Shown one piece after another: positions 33,709 through 41,807 of a stretch of 64,000 bases of DNA. This DNA comes from Endozoicomonas sp965196975 (GTDB taxonomy: Bacteria; Pseudomonadota; Gammaproteobacteria; Pseudomonadales; Endozoicomonadaceae), in assembly GCF_965196975.1 (NCBI RefSeq), contig NZ_OZ239981.1:3782001-3846000 (forward strand). The letters run 5' to 3'. Both the position numbers and the translations under genes were made by a program. Below the pieces are notes generated by a model, which saw only the letters and a list, made by a program, of their open reading frames with translations, was not told where the DNA came from and did no database searches. Each line of letters begins with the position of its first letter. Position 1 is the first letter of the stretch.

Positions 33709-33754
33709 ACTAACATTTGTTAGTCTGTCTAATTTTATATATAACTTTTGTTAT
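33709..33754 (+). promoter_or_regulatory. Repressor-controlled promoter of the recombination operon
   Basis: A -35 box TTGTTA (33717-33722), 17-bp spacer and -10 box TATAAC (33740-33745) are visible. The palindrome ACTAAC-ATTT-GTTAGT (33709-33724) covers the -35 and ATAAC-TTTT-GTTAT (33741-33754) covers the -10. Bound repressor would block RNA polymerase at both boxes. AAAGGAG (33772) and ATG (33784) follow. Confidence 0.72.
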
Positions 33755-33783
33755 CTACCTATTAACAATAAAAAGGAGCCTTC

Positions 33784-34116
33784 ATGGACGTCGTTTCCCG
33801 CGACCTCAATCGGCATCTCAACGCCATTGATGCCCAGCAAGCCCTCGAAGACACCATCGAATCCCGACTTGAGCACATCGAGTCCGACTTTCAGCAACGG
33901 CTTGAACAGCAGCAACCCATCGCCATCAGCGGCTTAGGTGTCATACACCTGATCGACTTCCTGAAGTTTCTCACCCTGGAAGAGTACCACCCCATGCAGG
34001 GGTATCGCTGGCTGGCTGTTAAACAACTGGCTCACGACTGCAACGACGAACACGCCCGGCTCTCCGCTTGGGACATTATCAACTATGCCAGCAAGCGAGG
34101 CTACTGCCGTGGTTAA
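33784..34116 (+). CDS. Phage early hypothetical protein, 110 aa
   Basis: It is the first gene of the recombination operon, with a strong AAAAGGAGCC site before the ATG. It is helical (DAQQALEDTIESRLEHIESD, FQQRLEQQQPI) with LIDFLKFLTLEEYHPMQGYR in the middle and no membrane segment. I do not recognise it. A role in recombination or host takeover is likely from position only. The next gene overlaps its end. Confidence 0.6.
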   Translation: MDVVSRDLNRHLNAIDAQQALEDTIESRLEHIESDFQQRLEQQQPIAISGLGVIHLIDFLKFLTLEEYHPMQGYRWLAVKQLAHDCNDEHARLSAWDIINYASKRGYCRG

Positions 34117-34432
34117 CCAACAGTGTGAAGACAGCCCACTGGAGAGCTGTATCGAAGACGGGGTCACTGAATGGCTGGAGTTCAATGGCTTCTCCTACAA
34201 CCTGACCCACATGAACAATCTGATCCGTCGTCTGACTGAAGTACTGAGTATTCGCACCCACCCTGACAGCCTGAAAGAACTGATCCAGGGAGAAGTGACC
34301 CCATGGCGTGAAGAGCGGGCAATGAACTGCACACTCACCGATTACAACAACCTGATCCGTGACCTCGAAGACCGACTGTCGGCTCTGCAGCAGCGGATCA
34401 ATCACGATAAGGAGCGACAACGTGCCTGCTAA
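34109..34432 (+). CDS. Phage early hypothetical protein, about 107 aa
   Basis: The GTG at 34109 overlaps the previous stop and follows GCGAGG; an in-frame ATG at 34085 is the other option. The protein is acidic and helical (NLTHMNNLIRRLTEVLSIRT, NNLIRDLEDRLSALQQRINH). The two similar NNLIR-LT/ED-L segments suggest an internal duplication. The family is unknown. Its end overlaps the ERF gene start. Confidence 0.55.
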   Translation: MVNQQCEDSPLESCIEDGVTEWLEFNGFSYNLTHMNNLIRRLTEVLSIRTHPDSLKELIQGEVTPWREERAMNCTLTDYNNLIRDLEDRLSALQQRINHDKERQRAC

Positions 34433-35267
34433 AAAGAAAGAACAGACGATGATCACCCGTGAAGCCGAACCGTTGGTGACGCCGGATGCCACGACCTTCA
34501 CCGAAATAGGCCAGCTGCTTAACAGGGCACTGGAAAAAGGCTCGGATATAGAAACCCTGGAACGGGTGATGACACTCTACGAACAGGGTCAGGAAGGCCT
34601 GGCAAGGCAGCAGTTCAACCACGCCTTTGCCGCCTTTCAAAAAGAACTGCCGGTGGTCAAAAAGAGCAAAATGGCCAGCTTCACCACCAGTAAAGGCGGC
34701 ACGATGTCCTATCGCTATGCCTCCATGGATGACGTGGTGCAGGCGGTCCAGCCGGTGCTGCATAAGGTGGGGCTCAGTTACTGGTTTGAACAGTCGCAGC
34801 AAGAGGTGCAGAAACAGAAGGAGGTCGAACTGCAACCCGGCATCACGGAAACACGACCAGTGACGGTTACCGTGATCTCGATTACCTGCCATCTGGGTCA
34901 CGTATCCGGCCACTCCATCAGCAATACCGTTTCCGGCCCGATGGACAGCAGTGGCAAGAAAAACCCGATCCAGCAAATGTCATCGGCCGTCACCTATCTG
35001 CGTCGTATTGCCCTGGTGGGCATCCTCGGCGTGGCCTGCACCGATGAGGACGTGGATGGCTTCTCCCCGGATATCAAAACGGAAGAAGAGGACAAACCAT
35101 CAGCCTATCCCGATGGAGACTTCCAACTGAACCTGCCGGACTGGACTGCGCGAATCGAGTCCGGCCGAAACACCGTGCAGGACATCATCATCAGCATGAA
35201 CAGCAAGGCTCCCGCTACGCCCCAACAGGTCAAACACCTGCAATCCATCCATAGAAAGGGTCATTAA
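34422..35267 (+). CDS. erf: ERF-family single-strand annealing protein
   Basis: I place the start at the GTG at 34422 after AAGGAG, giving 281 residues. The ERF domain (about 25-195) has QFNHAFAAFQKELPVVKKSK, MSYRYASMDDVVQAVQPVLH, VTVISITCHLGHVSGHSIS, and AVTYLRRIALVGILGVACTD, the usual ERF signature. It anneals complementary strands during phage recombination and genome circularisation. The YqaJ exonuclease follows with no gap, so they form a two-part recombination module like Red beta and exo. Confidence 0.85.
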   Translation: MPAKKKEQTMITREAEPLVTPDATTFTEIGQLLNRALEKGSDIETLERVMTLYEQGQEGLARQQFNHAFAAFQKELPVVKKSKMASFTTSKGGTMSYRYASMDDVVQAVQPVLHKVGLSYWFEQSQQEVQKQKEVELQPGITETRPVTVTVISITCHLGHVSGHSISNTVSGPMDSSGKKNPIQQMSSAVTYLRRIALVGILGVACTDEDVDGFSPDIKTEEEDKPSAYPDGDFQLNLPDWTARIESGRNTVQDIIISMNSKAPATPQQVKHLQSIHRKGH

Positions 35268-36179
35268 ATGCAACTGATCGATATACAACAGGGTTCGACT
35301 GAATGGCTGGCTTTCCGGCTGGGACATTTCACCGCCAGTGAAGCACCGGCCATGATGGGCGACAGCCCCTATACCAAACGGATTGAGCTGCTTTATCAGA
35401 AAGCCACCGGCTACCGTCCCGTCGTCACCCCATATCAGCAGAAGAAATTTGATCAGGGGCATGCGGCTGAAGCCAAAGCCCGCCCCCTGGTTGAACGTCG
35501 TGAAGGACAGGAGCTGTTTCCGGTTACCGGCATTCGCACGGTGCACGGACTGCCCCTGCTGGCCAGTTTTGATGGACTGAATCTGGATAAAACCCTGGTC
35601 TTCGAACACAAGCTCTGGAACAACAAGCTGATTGCCCAAATTGAGGGGGAAGGACTGGAGCCGGTTTACTACTGGCAGCTGGAACACCAGTTATTGGTGG
35701 CTGAACAAGCCGAACGAGCCCTGTTGGTCTGCTCCGACGGTACGGCGGACAACTTCCGCACGGTCTACTACGAATCACAGGAGGATCGGCGTGCCGCCCT
35801 GATCTCTGGCTGGCAGCAATTCCAGGCGGACCTTGAGCAATACCAGCGTGAGCTGGCATCGGGGAAGACCCAGTCCCCTTATCAGGAGGCCGTTAACCGC
35901 AACGACGCCACGTTCCGCCATGCCGAACAGGAATACCTTCAGGCCATGAGCCAGAAGAAAACCGCTGAGGCCGAGCTGGAAAAAGCCAGAGAAACCCTGA
36001 TCAACCTGACCGGCGGGCTGAAAACCAAAGGCGAAAAACTGCAACTCTATCCCACCCACAAAGAGGGCTCCATTAAATGGAAAGCCGCGTTTAAAGCGAT
36101 GCTGCCAGAAGCCTCAGCCAAAGACCTGGAACCCTTTCGAGGCGGAGAGTCCATCACATGGACGGTTAAAACGTTGTAG
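35268..36179 (+). CDS. YqaJ-type recombination exonuclease
   Basis: The 303-residue protein begins QGSTEWLAFRLGHFTASEAP, the YqaJ/lambda-Exo opening, with FDQGHAAEAKARPLVE (catalytic Glu region), LLASFDGLN and VFEHKLWNN (Asp, Glu and Lys of the PD-(D/E)XK core) and YYWQLEHQLLVA. A C-terminal coiled coil (about 210-255) is extra. It would resect 5' ends to make single strands for the ERF protein. Confidence 0.85.
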   Translation: MQLIDIQQGSTEWLAFRLGHFTASEAPAMMGDSPYTKRIELLYQKATGYRPVVTPYQQKKFDQGHAAEAKARPLVERREGQELFPVTGIRTVHGLPLLASFDGLNLDKTLVFEHKLWNNKLIAQIEGEGLEPVYYWQLEHQLLVAEQAERALLVCSDGTADNFRTVYYESQEDRRAALISGWQQFQADLEQYQRELASGKTQSPYQEAVNRNDATFRHAEQEYLQAMSQKKTAEAELEKARETLINLTGGLKTKGEKLQLYPTHKEGSIKWKAAFKAMLPEASAKDLEPFRGGESITWTVKTL

Positions 36180-36289
36180 GGGAACCGCCCCCCAGCAAAA
36201 GACTCCAACCTGTGGATAACCCATGCCGGTACGTTCGTGATTAATACCCGGGTACCGGCTAACCAATAACAACATCAGGAGATACCACC

Positions 36290-36811
36290 ATGGCCAGAGG
36301 CGTCAATAAAGTCATTCTTGTGGGTAATGTCGGACAGGACCCCGTCGTTCGATACACCCCCGGAGGTGATGCCATAGCGAATATCAGCCTCGCTACCTCG
36401 GAAAAGTGGAAAGACCAGCAGGGTCAACAGCAGGAACGAACCGAATGGCACCGCATTGTTGTCTTCGGCAAACTGGCAGAGATTGCCCAGCAGTTGGTGC
36501 GCAAAGGCAGCAAGCTCTACATCGAGGGCAAGCTCCAGACCCGGAAATGGCAGGACAACAACGGACAGGATCGCTACATTACCGAAATCATCATCAATGG
36601 TTTTAACGGACAGATGCAGATTCTGGACAAGTTGAACGACCAGCCTGCCCAGCACTATCCGCAGCAACCGCAGCAACAGAACCCGGCATCGCCGCCCCAG
36701 TCTCAACAGCCGCAGCAGAGCTCATACCCGAACGCCCCCACAGGGCAGCCATCGCAGCCTGCCCAGACAGCGGGCGGTTATGACGACTTTGATGATTCGA
36801 TACCTTTCTGA
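36290..36811 (+). CDS. ssb: Single-stranded DNA-binding protein
   Basis: The 173-residue protein has the OB fold (MARGVNKVILVGNVGQDPVV, EWHRIVVFGKLAEIAQQLVR, LYIEGKLQTRKWQDNNGQDR), a Gln/Pro-rich linker and the acidic tip DDFDDSIPF that recruits partner proteins. A phage-borne ssb beside ERF and exonuclease genes is common. AGGAG precedes the ATG. Confidence 0.95.
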   Translation: MARGVNKVILVGNVGQDPVVRYTPGGDAIANISLATSEKWKDQQGQQQERTEWHRIVVFGKLAEIAQQLVRKGSKLYIEGKLQTRKWQDNNGQDRYITEIIINGFNGQMQILDKLNDQPAQHYPQQPQQQNPASPPQSQQPQQSSYPNAPTGQPSQPAQTAGGYDDFDDSIPF

Positions 36812-36825
36812 GGCCGGGAGCTGCC

Positions 36826-37173
36826 ATGAACAAATTCACCCTGGACCACTTGCAACTGAGCCGCGAGATAGCCCTGCTGATTGAGCAGGGCGACATCCAC
36901 CAGGCAAGCAAGCACTTCGACCAGCGCCGGGAAAAAGCGGAACAGGCACTGGCATTTCTGAAGTCCCCACAAAACAGTCAGGCCTGCTCCAGCTGCCTGA
37001 TTCAGGCCACGATTCATGCACTGGTCTGCCTGACACTGCCCGAGGATGCCGACAGTGAAGACCGCGACGTGCAGAACTATCTGGTGGCGGCCTACGTCAT
37101 CCAGCTGGCCATGACGCTGCACGGTGAAAACACCTCATGTCGCCACGCCATTGATGGTGAACGATTGCACTGA
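36826..37173 (+). CDS. Phage hypothetical protein, 115 aa
   Basis: The protein is helical with an amphipathic start (FTLDHLQLSREIALLIEQGD), three Cys (ACSSC and CRHA) and no membrane segment. I do not recognise it. It lies between ssb and the excisionase gene in the same operon; GGGAGCTGCC precedes the ATG. Confidence 0.55.
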   Translation: MNKFTLDHLQLSREIALLIEQGDIHQASKHFDQRREKAEQALAFLKSPQNSQACSSCLIQATIHALVCLTLPEDADSEDRDVQNYLVAAYVIQLAMTLHGENTSCRHAIDGERLH

Positions 37174-37203
37174 ATCAACCACGCCCGTTGGGAGGGAAAC
37201 CCA

Positions 37204-37491
37204 GTGATCAATTACATACGGATTACGAAGTTTTGTGAAATCACCGGCTGGTCAAAAAGCTGGGTTTACGAACGGATCAGCGGCAGAAACGAACTGAAAT
37301 GGGTGCCGGGGCGTGAATACATCCAACTCCCCAACGGTCGCATCGTCATCAGTATAAAAGGTTACGAAGAATGGGTAGAGAAGGGACAGGCGTTAGAGTC
37401 GTCAGCAAGAGCACCGTCGAAATCAGTTTTACCTATCAGGGACAGCGTTGCCGTGAAAGGCTCAAGCTTAAGCCCACCCCCGCTAATCTGA
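37204..37491 (+). CDS. xis: Excisionase-like DNA-binding protein
   Basis: The protein has 95 residues. The N-terminal 65 (YIRITKFCEITGWSKSWVYE, GREYIQLPNGRIVISIKGYE) look like phage excisionases with a winged helix-turn-helix. The C-terminal 30 residues are read in the region that overlaps the integrase start by 121 bp. It would bend the attachment site and turn the integrase towards excision. The adjacent integrase supports the call. Confidence 0.75.
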   Translation: MINYIRITKFCEITGWSKSWVYERISGRNELKWVPGREYIQLPNGRIVISIKGYEEWVEKGQALESSARAPSKSVLPIRDSVAVKGSSLSPPPLI

Positions 37492-38573
37492 AACGGGCGG
37501 AACGACACCGGGCCGCCATCATTGATGCCATTGAAAAAGGGACATTCAACTACGCGGTCACCTTCCCGAACTCAAACAATGCCCGTGAGCTGGCGACACA
37601 ACCCGGCGATGCTTACGCCATAAAACAGTACCTGAGCCAGTGGCTGCATCACAAACAAGAGGGGATCAGCGCCAGTACCTACAACGACTATAAAAAGATC
37701 GTCAACAACACCCTGATACCTGCCTTTGGTCACCTGAAGCTGAGCGACCTGAAACGAAAACACATCAAGGAGTGGGGAAGAACACAGACGTGCAGCAACA
37801 AACGGATCGGCAACATTCTCAGCCCGTTACGCACAGCCCTGACGGAAGCGGTTGAAGATGAAATGATTGAAAACAACCCATTGCAGGGTTGGACTTACAC
37901 TCGAAAAGAAGAACCCTCGGAAGATCACATCGATCCATTCTCAAAACAGGAGCAGGCCGATATTTTGGCAGTGCTTACCGGCCAGGGCAGAAACCTGATC
38001 CGGTTTGCCTTCTGGTCTGGCCTGCGGACATCGGAACTGGTGGCGTTAAAATGGACCGATATCGATTTCAAAAATGGATTAATCCGGGTACGCCGAGCCC
38101 GAACCCAGGCCGCTAAAAAGGACGAAACCACCAAAACCTACAAAGGCCGTCGCGATGTCAAAATGCTTGATCCTGCCCGTGAGGCATTACTGGAACAGAA
38201 AAGCTGGACCTACCTGGCCAATGAATACATCTTCCACAATCCAAGAACCAACCTGCCCTGGGAAGGTGATCAGCCAATACGGAAAACACTCTGGATTCAC
38301 GCCCTGAAAAAAGCAGGCGTCACCTATCGGAACCCATACCAGACGCGGCACACATACGCTTCAATGATGCTCTCTTCCGGTGAACATCCCATGTGGGTAT
38401 CGCAGCAAATGGGACATGCAGACTGGACGATGATCGCCCGAAGGTATGGAAAATGGATGCCGGATGCCAATCCGGACAGTGGTGGCAAAGCCATCAGTTT
38501 GTACGCCAGCTCAGCTGAAAAAACGCCTGAAAAATCTACCAAAAAGCAGTCTATTCAAAGCCCTTCAAACTAA
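37371..38573 (+). CDS. int: Tyrosine recombinase, integrase of the ssrA element
   Basis: The 400-residue protein opens with an arm-binding domain (EISFTYQGQRCRERLKLKPT, NLKRAERHRAAIIDAIEKG), then a SAM-like domain (about 90-175) and the catalytic domain with Arg in WSGLRTSELVAL, Lys/His region, RHTYASMMLSSGEH and the Tyr in RRYGKWMPDA. It lies 174 bp from the intact ssrA 3' end and so belongs to the element between 7344 and 38747. It is not closely similar to the 6207-7304 integrase, though both appear to use the same RNA gene. Confidence 0.9.
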   Translation: MGREGTGVRVVSKSTVEISFTYQGQRCRERLKLKPTPANLKRAERHRAAIIDAIEKGTFNYAVTFPNSNNARELATQPGDAYAIKQYLSQWLHHKQEGISASTYNDYKKIVNNTLIPAFGHLKLSDLKRKHIKEWGRTQTCSNKRIGNILSPLRTALTEAVEDEMIENNPLQGWTYTRKEEPSEDHIDPFSKQEQADILAVLTGQGRNLIRFAFWSGLRTSELVALKWTDIDFKNGLIRVRRARTQAAKKDETTKTYKGRRDVKMLDPAREALLEQKSWTYLANEYIFHNPRTNLPWEGDQPIRKTLWIHALKKAGVTYRNPYQTRHTYASMMLSSGEHPMWVSQQMGHADWTMIARRYGKWMPDANPDSGGKAISLYASSAEKTPEKSTKKQSIQSPSN

Positions 38574-38747
38574 TTTTTCCAACTCATGTACAAAAGCCTG
38601 TATAAACGTCACCGTCTATACAGGCTTCTGCTGGATTTTACTCAAAAATGCTGTCAAAAAAGCTGTCATTTCTACCCGAAAAACGCGGTATTTACTGGAC
38701 AGTTTGTACTATGGTTTTTCGCAACACCTTGATTTTTAACAAAAAAT

Positions 38748-38778
38748 TGGTGGAGGCGGCGGGATTTGAACCCGCGTC
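38748..38778 (-). other. att site: 31-bp repeat in the intact ssrA 3' end
   Basis: It is identical to 7344-7374. It covers the CCA end and T-arm of tmRNA. Integration kept the RNA gene whole at this side, and the element lies to its left. Confidence 0.88.
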
Positions 38779-39178
38779 CGCCAGTTCTCAGCCTTCGGCT
38801 CTACATGCTTAGATCCACCTTTAATTTAACACCACAGCGACCCAGTGGTCGGGGTTCTGCGATGCGATTCCCACAAGTTTTAACCCGTCAGCCAGAGACC
38901 TGCTGAACGTGGCGAGCCTGCTTGCGATGACAGTCTGAAAAACCAGCCAGCAGACGAGCCGGACAGACTGGTAGATTCGTAGTAGTTAGCTACGACAGGG
39001 CTCTTTAGGCAGCGGCAGCAGCAGCGAATTCGCTGTTAGCTACAACTGGCAGAGCATCTACGTCGATAGTTGTCGTTTTGGCAACTAATAGGTTTGTAGT
39101 GTTTTGATTAACGAGAACCACTACGTCCTCGGCATGCACCTCAGGGATCGATACCGTCGTCGAATCCGAATCGCCCCC
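38748..39178 (-). ncRNA. ssrA: Transfer-messenger RNA (tmRNA)
   Basis: The 5' end GGGGGCGATTCGGATTCGAC and the 3' end with the T-arm GGTTCAAATCCC and CCACCA are standard tmRNA ends. The tag reading frame (39040 to 39005) starts at GCU and encodes ANSEFAAAAAA before UAA; the other frames are closed there. The RNA rescues stalled ribosomes with SmpB and marks the peptide for proteolysis. The tag differs from the usual gammaproteobacterial ANDENYALAA type. Two integrative elements have used its 3' end. Confidence 0.95.
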
Positions 39179-39188
39179 AGATCTAATA

Positions 39189-39217
39189 GTTATAGAGCAC
39201 GGAGCCCGATGTCGCAA
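39189..39217 (-). promoter_or_regulatory. Sigma70-type promoter of ssrA
   Basis: On the - strand, TTGCGA (39217-39212), a 17-bp spacer and TATAAC (39194-39189) lie about 11 bases before the tmRNA 5' end. Confidence 0.65.
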
Positions 39218-39250
39218 TGGCTGGCGCATAATCTGTTGCCATATCCGGTT

Positions 39251-40015
39251 TTATTCACGCCAGGTCGGGTCAATACGATCCAGTTTGCGCAGCAACCCTG
39301 GCCAGGCCAGCTGTGCCCCTTTTCCCAGGTTTGCCTGCCAGTATTGTTCGATTACGGCCATTTGGACTTCTGGTTTGATGGTCACTGTTTCAGAAACACA
39401 CCCCATCACTCTTACCTGGATTTCACAAGCCCTCTGTAAAAAGTAGAACGTCTGAAAAGCCTCAGCAACCGTGGCTCCAGCAACCAGCACACCATGATTT
39501 CGCAGGAACATGACATTATTCAGTCCCATATCGTCCTGAAGGCGTTGACGTTCGCCCTCGTTAACCGATATTCCTTCATAATCGTGATAGCCAATACGCT
39601 GAAACAAGAGCATGGCATGCTGACTCAGCGGCAACAGCCCACAAGCCAGAGATGAGACTGCAACGGTCGCTACCGTATGAGCATGGAGAACACAGCGGAT
39701 ATCTTCCCTTCCCTGATGTATGGCACTGTGGATAACAAAGCCTGCAGGATTCACAGGCCACTCGGAATACTCAACTTTATTCCCATCCATATCAATTTTA
39801 ACCAGACTGGACGCGGTGATTTCATCAAACATCATGCCAAACGGGTTGATCAGGAAATGAGAAGTGTCCTGCATTAGTCTGCAGGTTATGTGGGTATAGA
39901 TCAGATCGTCCCAACCGAAGTGGGCAATTAAGCGATAGCAAGCGGCCAGGTCCAGCCGAAGTTCCCGCTCACTGTCTTCAAGTGATCTTTTTTTCTTCAT
40001 ATCTGGTAACGTCAT
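39251..40015 (-). CDS. Class II aldolase/adducin family protein
   Basis: The 254-residue protein has the family's zinc-site motifs: VLHAHTVATVAVS (HxH) and MFLRNHGVLVAG with a further His. YTHITCRL and FLINPFGMMFDEI are also typical. Class II aldolases split or epimerise phosphorylated sugars, but many members in marine bacteria have no known substrate. It is a single gene read towards ssrA. The start could be the first or the sixth codon (both Met). Confidence 0.82.
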   Translation of the reverse strand: MTLPDMKKKRSLEDSERELRLDLAACYRLIAHFGWDDLIYTHITCRLMQDTSHFLINPFGMMFDEITASSLVKIDMDGNKVEYSEWPVNPAGFVIHSAIHQGREDIRCVLHAHTVATVAVSSLACGLLPLSQHAMLLFQRIGYHDYEGISVNEGERQRLQDDMGLNNVMFLRNHGVLVAGATVAEAFQTFYFLQRACEIQVRVMGCVSETVTIKPEVQMAVIEQYWQANLGKGAQLAWPGLLRKLDRIDPTWRE

Positions 40016-40171
40016 ACCCTGTTACTTCGCAACCCGTATTTAAGGACGCCGACCTTCCTGACGTTCACTGCACGCTGGTTGGACACTACACGATGAATCA
40101 CCACTGCCATGACGCCTGACAGTGAATTGATATACAAGCTCTGGATACTATAGCTATCTTTGGTGATACCG

Positions 40172-40203
40172 CTTCGTACGTAAATTTTTCTTTACGTACG
40201 AAG
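40172..40203. promoter_or_regulatory. Perfect palindrome upstream of galM
   Basis: CTTCGTACGTAAA and TTTACGTACGAAG pair perfectly around TTTTTC. It lies 57 bp before the galM start with no T-run after it, so an operator or mRNA hairpin is more likely than a terminator. Confidence 0.5.
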
Positions 40204-40260
40204 CCTCACTCCACTTTCGGCGAAGGTTGGAGATTTGTTTTCCAGAGCAATGGCGTATTT

Positions 40261-41319
40261 ATGAAAATGTTTCAGGAAGTGTTTGGAGCCACTCGCTCCG
40301 GTGAACCGGTTTATGCCTTCCGGCTCTGTAACCAGAAAGGGATGGAAGTCACCATTCTGACCATGGGGGGTATTATCCAGAGCATTCGCGTTCCGGATAA
40401 AGCCGGCAATATGGGCGAAGTGACCCTGGGCTGCGATTCGGTTGCCGATTACGAGCGGTCCGGTGCTTATTTTGGCGCCATTGTTGGCCGCTACGCCAAC
40501 CGCATTGCCAGGGGAGAGTTTGAACTGAATGGTGAACAGTTTCAGCTGGCCTGCAACAATGCCCCAAATCACCTGCATGGCGGTAAAGTAGGGTTTGACC
40601 ACCATCTATGGCGTGCAGAGTCTCACACGACAGATGGCCTCTGCACACTGTCCCTTTATTACGAGTCAAAAGATGGTGAAGAGGGTTACCCTGGCAAACT
40701 CAATGTGAAGGTCATCTATACCCTGAATAACGAGAATGAACTGGGTATTGAGTATCAGGCAACAACCGATGCTCCCACCGTGGTTAACCTGACCAACCAT
40801 GCCTATTTTAATCTCAGTGACAGTGAAGACTGCCTGAACCACCAGCTGCAACTTCACTGCACTCAGTTCACCCCAACGGATGAAACTTCCATTCCTTATG
40901 GTGAGATTGCGTCGGTCATTAACACACCAATGGACTTCACCACCATGAAGCCGATAGGTCGTGATATTCGAGACGACTTTATTCAGCTGAAACAGGCCAG
41001 AGGGTACGATCATAACTGGGTTATCTGGACGGAGAGAAACGATGGCCACCCTTTGAACCCTGTCGCCCGGGTAGAAGAACCAGAAAGTGGCCGAACTCTT
41101 GAGGTACTGACCACTCAACCAGGTGTGCAGTTCTATACCGGTAACTATCTGGAAGGCGAGCCAGCGCGTGGTGGCAGCCAATACGGTATGCGGGCCGGTT
41201 TCTGCCTGGAGACGCAGCATTTTCCGGACTCTCCAAACAGGCCTACTTTTCCATCGACTCAGCTGAACCCAGGTGACACCTATCAGGAAAAAACAGTGTT
41301 CCGATTTGGCCTTCTCTAA
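40261..41319 (+). CDS. galM: Galactose mutarotase (aldose 1-epimerase)
   Basis: The 352-residue protein matches GalM: GAIVGRYANRIARGEF, NGPNHLHGG-like NNAPNHLHGGKVGFDHHLW with catalytic His, VNLTNHAYFNL with the second His, and QPGVQFYTGNYL with FCLETQHFPDSPN (catalytic Glu). It interconverts alpha and beta aldoses in the cytoplasm. It stands alone between ssrA-side genes and the hvf operon; a hairpin follows its stop. Confidence 0.92.
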   Translation: MKMFQEVFGATRSGEPVYAFRLCNQKGMEVTILTMGGIIQSIRVPDKAGNMGEVTLGCDSVADYERSGAYFGAIVGRYANRIARGEFELNGEQFQLACNNAPNHLHGGKVGFDHHLWRAESHTTDGLCTLSLYYESKDGEEGYPGKLNVKVIYTLNNENELGIEYQATTDAPTVVNLTNHAYFNLSDSEDCLNHQLQLHCTQFTPTDETSIPYGEIASVINTPMDFTTMKPIGRDIRDDFIQLKQARGYDHNWVIWTERNDGHPLNPVARVEEPESGRTLEVLTTQPGVQFYTGNYLEGEPARGGSQYGMRAGFCLETQHFPDSPNRPTFPSTQLNPGDTYQEKTVFRFGLL

Positions 41320-41326
41320 GCCTCTC

Positions 41327-41351
41327 TTCAGGCCGGAACCTCCGGCCTGAA
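41327..41351 (+). terminator. Terminator after galM
   Basis: TTCAGGCCGG-aacct-CCGGCCTGAA is a perfect 10-pair stem followed by ATTATTTTC. It separates galM from the hvf promoter at 41380. Confidence 0.75.
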
Positions 41352-41379
41352 ATTATTTTCTAATTTTTTTCAACTGACC

Positions 41380-41406
41380 TGTAACATCTCATCGACTCCC
41401 TCGTTG
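41380..41406 (+). promoter_or_regulatory. Putative ECF-sigma promoter of the hvf operon
   Basis: TGTAAC (41380-41385), 16 bp and CGTTG (41402-41406) match exactly the pair upstream of doxX (45515-45541). This type of -35 and -10 is typical for group IV sigma factors. The ATG of hvfA is 50 bp downstream. Confidence 0.65.
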
Positions 41407-41456
41407 TATTGATAAGTCCGCAATTTGCGGTCGGTAAAAACGACAGGAGAGTCACC

Positions 41457-41807
41457 ATGACAACAAAAACCAACAAACTGACCAATCTGCTTGCTGCCAC
41501 CCTGGTTTCCGCAGCGTCTGTCACCGTCAGCGCCGACATGACCGGTTCCATCACCTCACTGAACCATGGCTATGAAGGCATTGTACTGGCCGAGAAGCGA
41601 GTGGATGAAGGACGCTGTGGTGAAGGCAAATGCGGAGCCTCATCAGCACCGGTAAAAGCGGACGACGGTAAATGTGGTGAGGGCAAATGCGGTGGTGACA
41701 CTGCCGTCAAAGCGGATGAAGGCAAGTGTGGTGAGGGTAAGTGCGGCGAATCAGCCAGCAAGGATGAAGAAGGCAAATGCGGCGAAGGCAAGTGTGGAGC
41801 CGCCTAA
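41457..41807 (+). CDS. hvfA: HvfA-like Cys-repeat precursor peptide (bufferin type)
   Basis: The 116-residue protein has a Sec signal (NKLTNLLAATLVSAASVTVS then A-D) and a mature part with eight Cys in four pairs of GKCGEGKCG type at about 55, 73, 89 and 106, spaced by acidic linkers. EGKCG motifs are the sites where the DUF692 enzyme of Haemophilus HvfB makes copper-binding oxazolone/thioamide pairs. The next two genes are hvfB and hvfC, which supports a modified, exported metal-binding peptide. AGGAGAG precedes the ATG and the stop overlaps hvfB. I infer copper binding from the family. Confidence 0.85.
   Translation: MTTKTNKLTNLLAATLVSAASVTVSADMTGSITSLNHGYEGIVLAEKRVDEGRCGEGKCGASSAPVKADDGKCGEGKCGGDTAVKADEGKCGEGKCGESASKDEEGKCGEGKCGAA

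Noticed and set aside
41570..41791. An antisense Ser/Pro/His repeat ORF opposite to hvfA.
   Set aside because: It is the mirror translation of the EGKCG repeats, without a start context.
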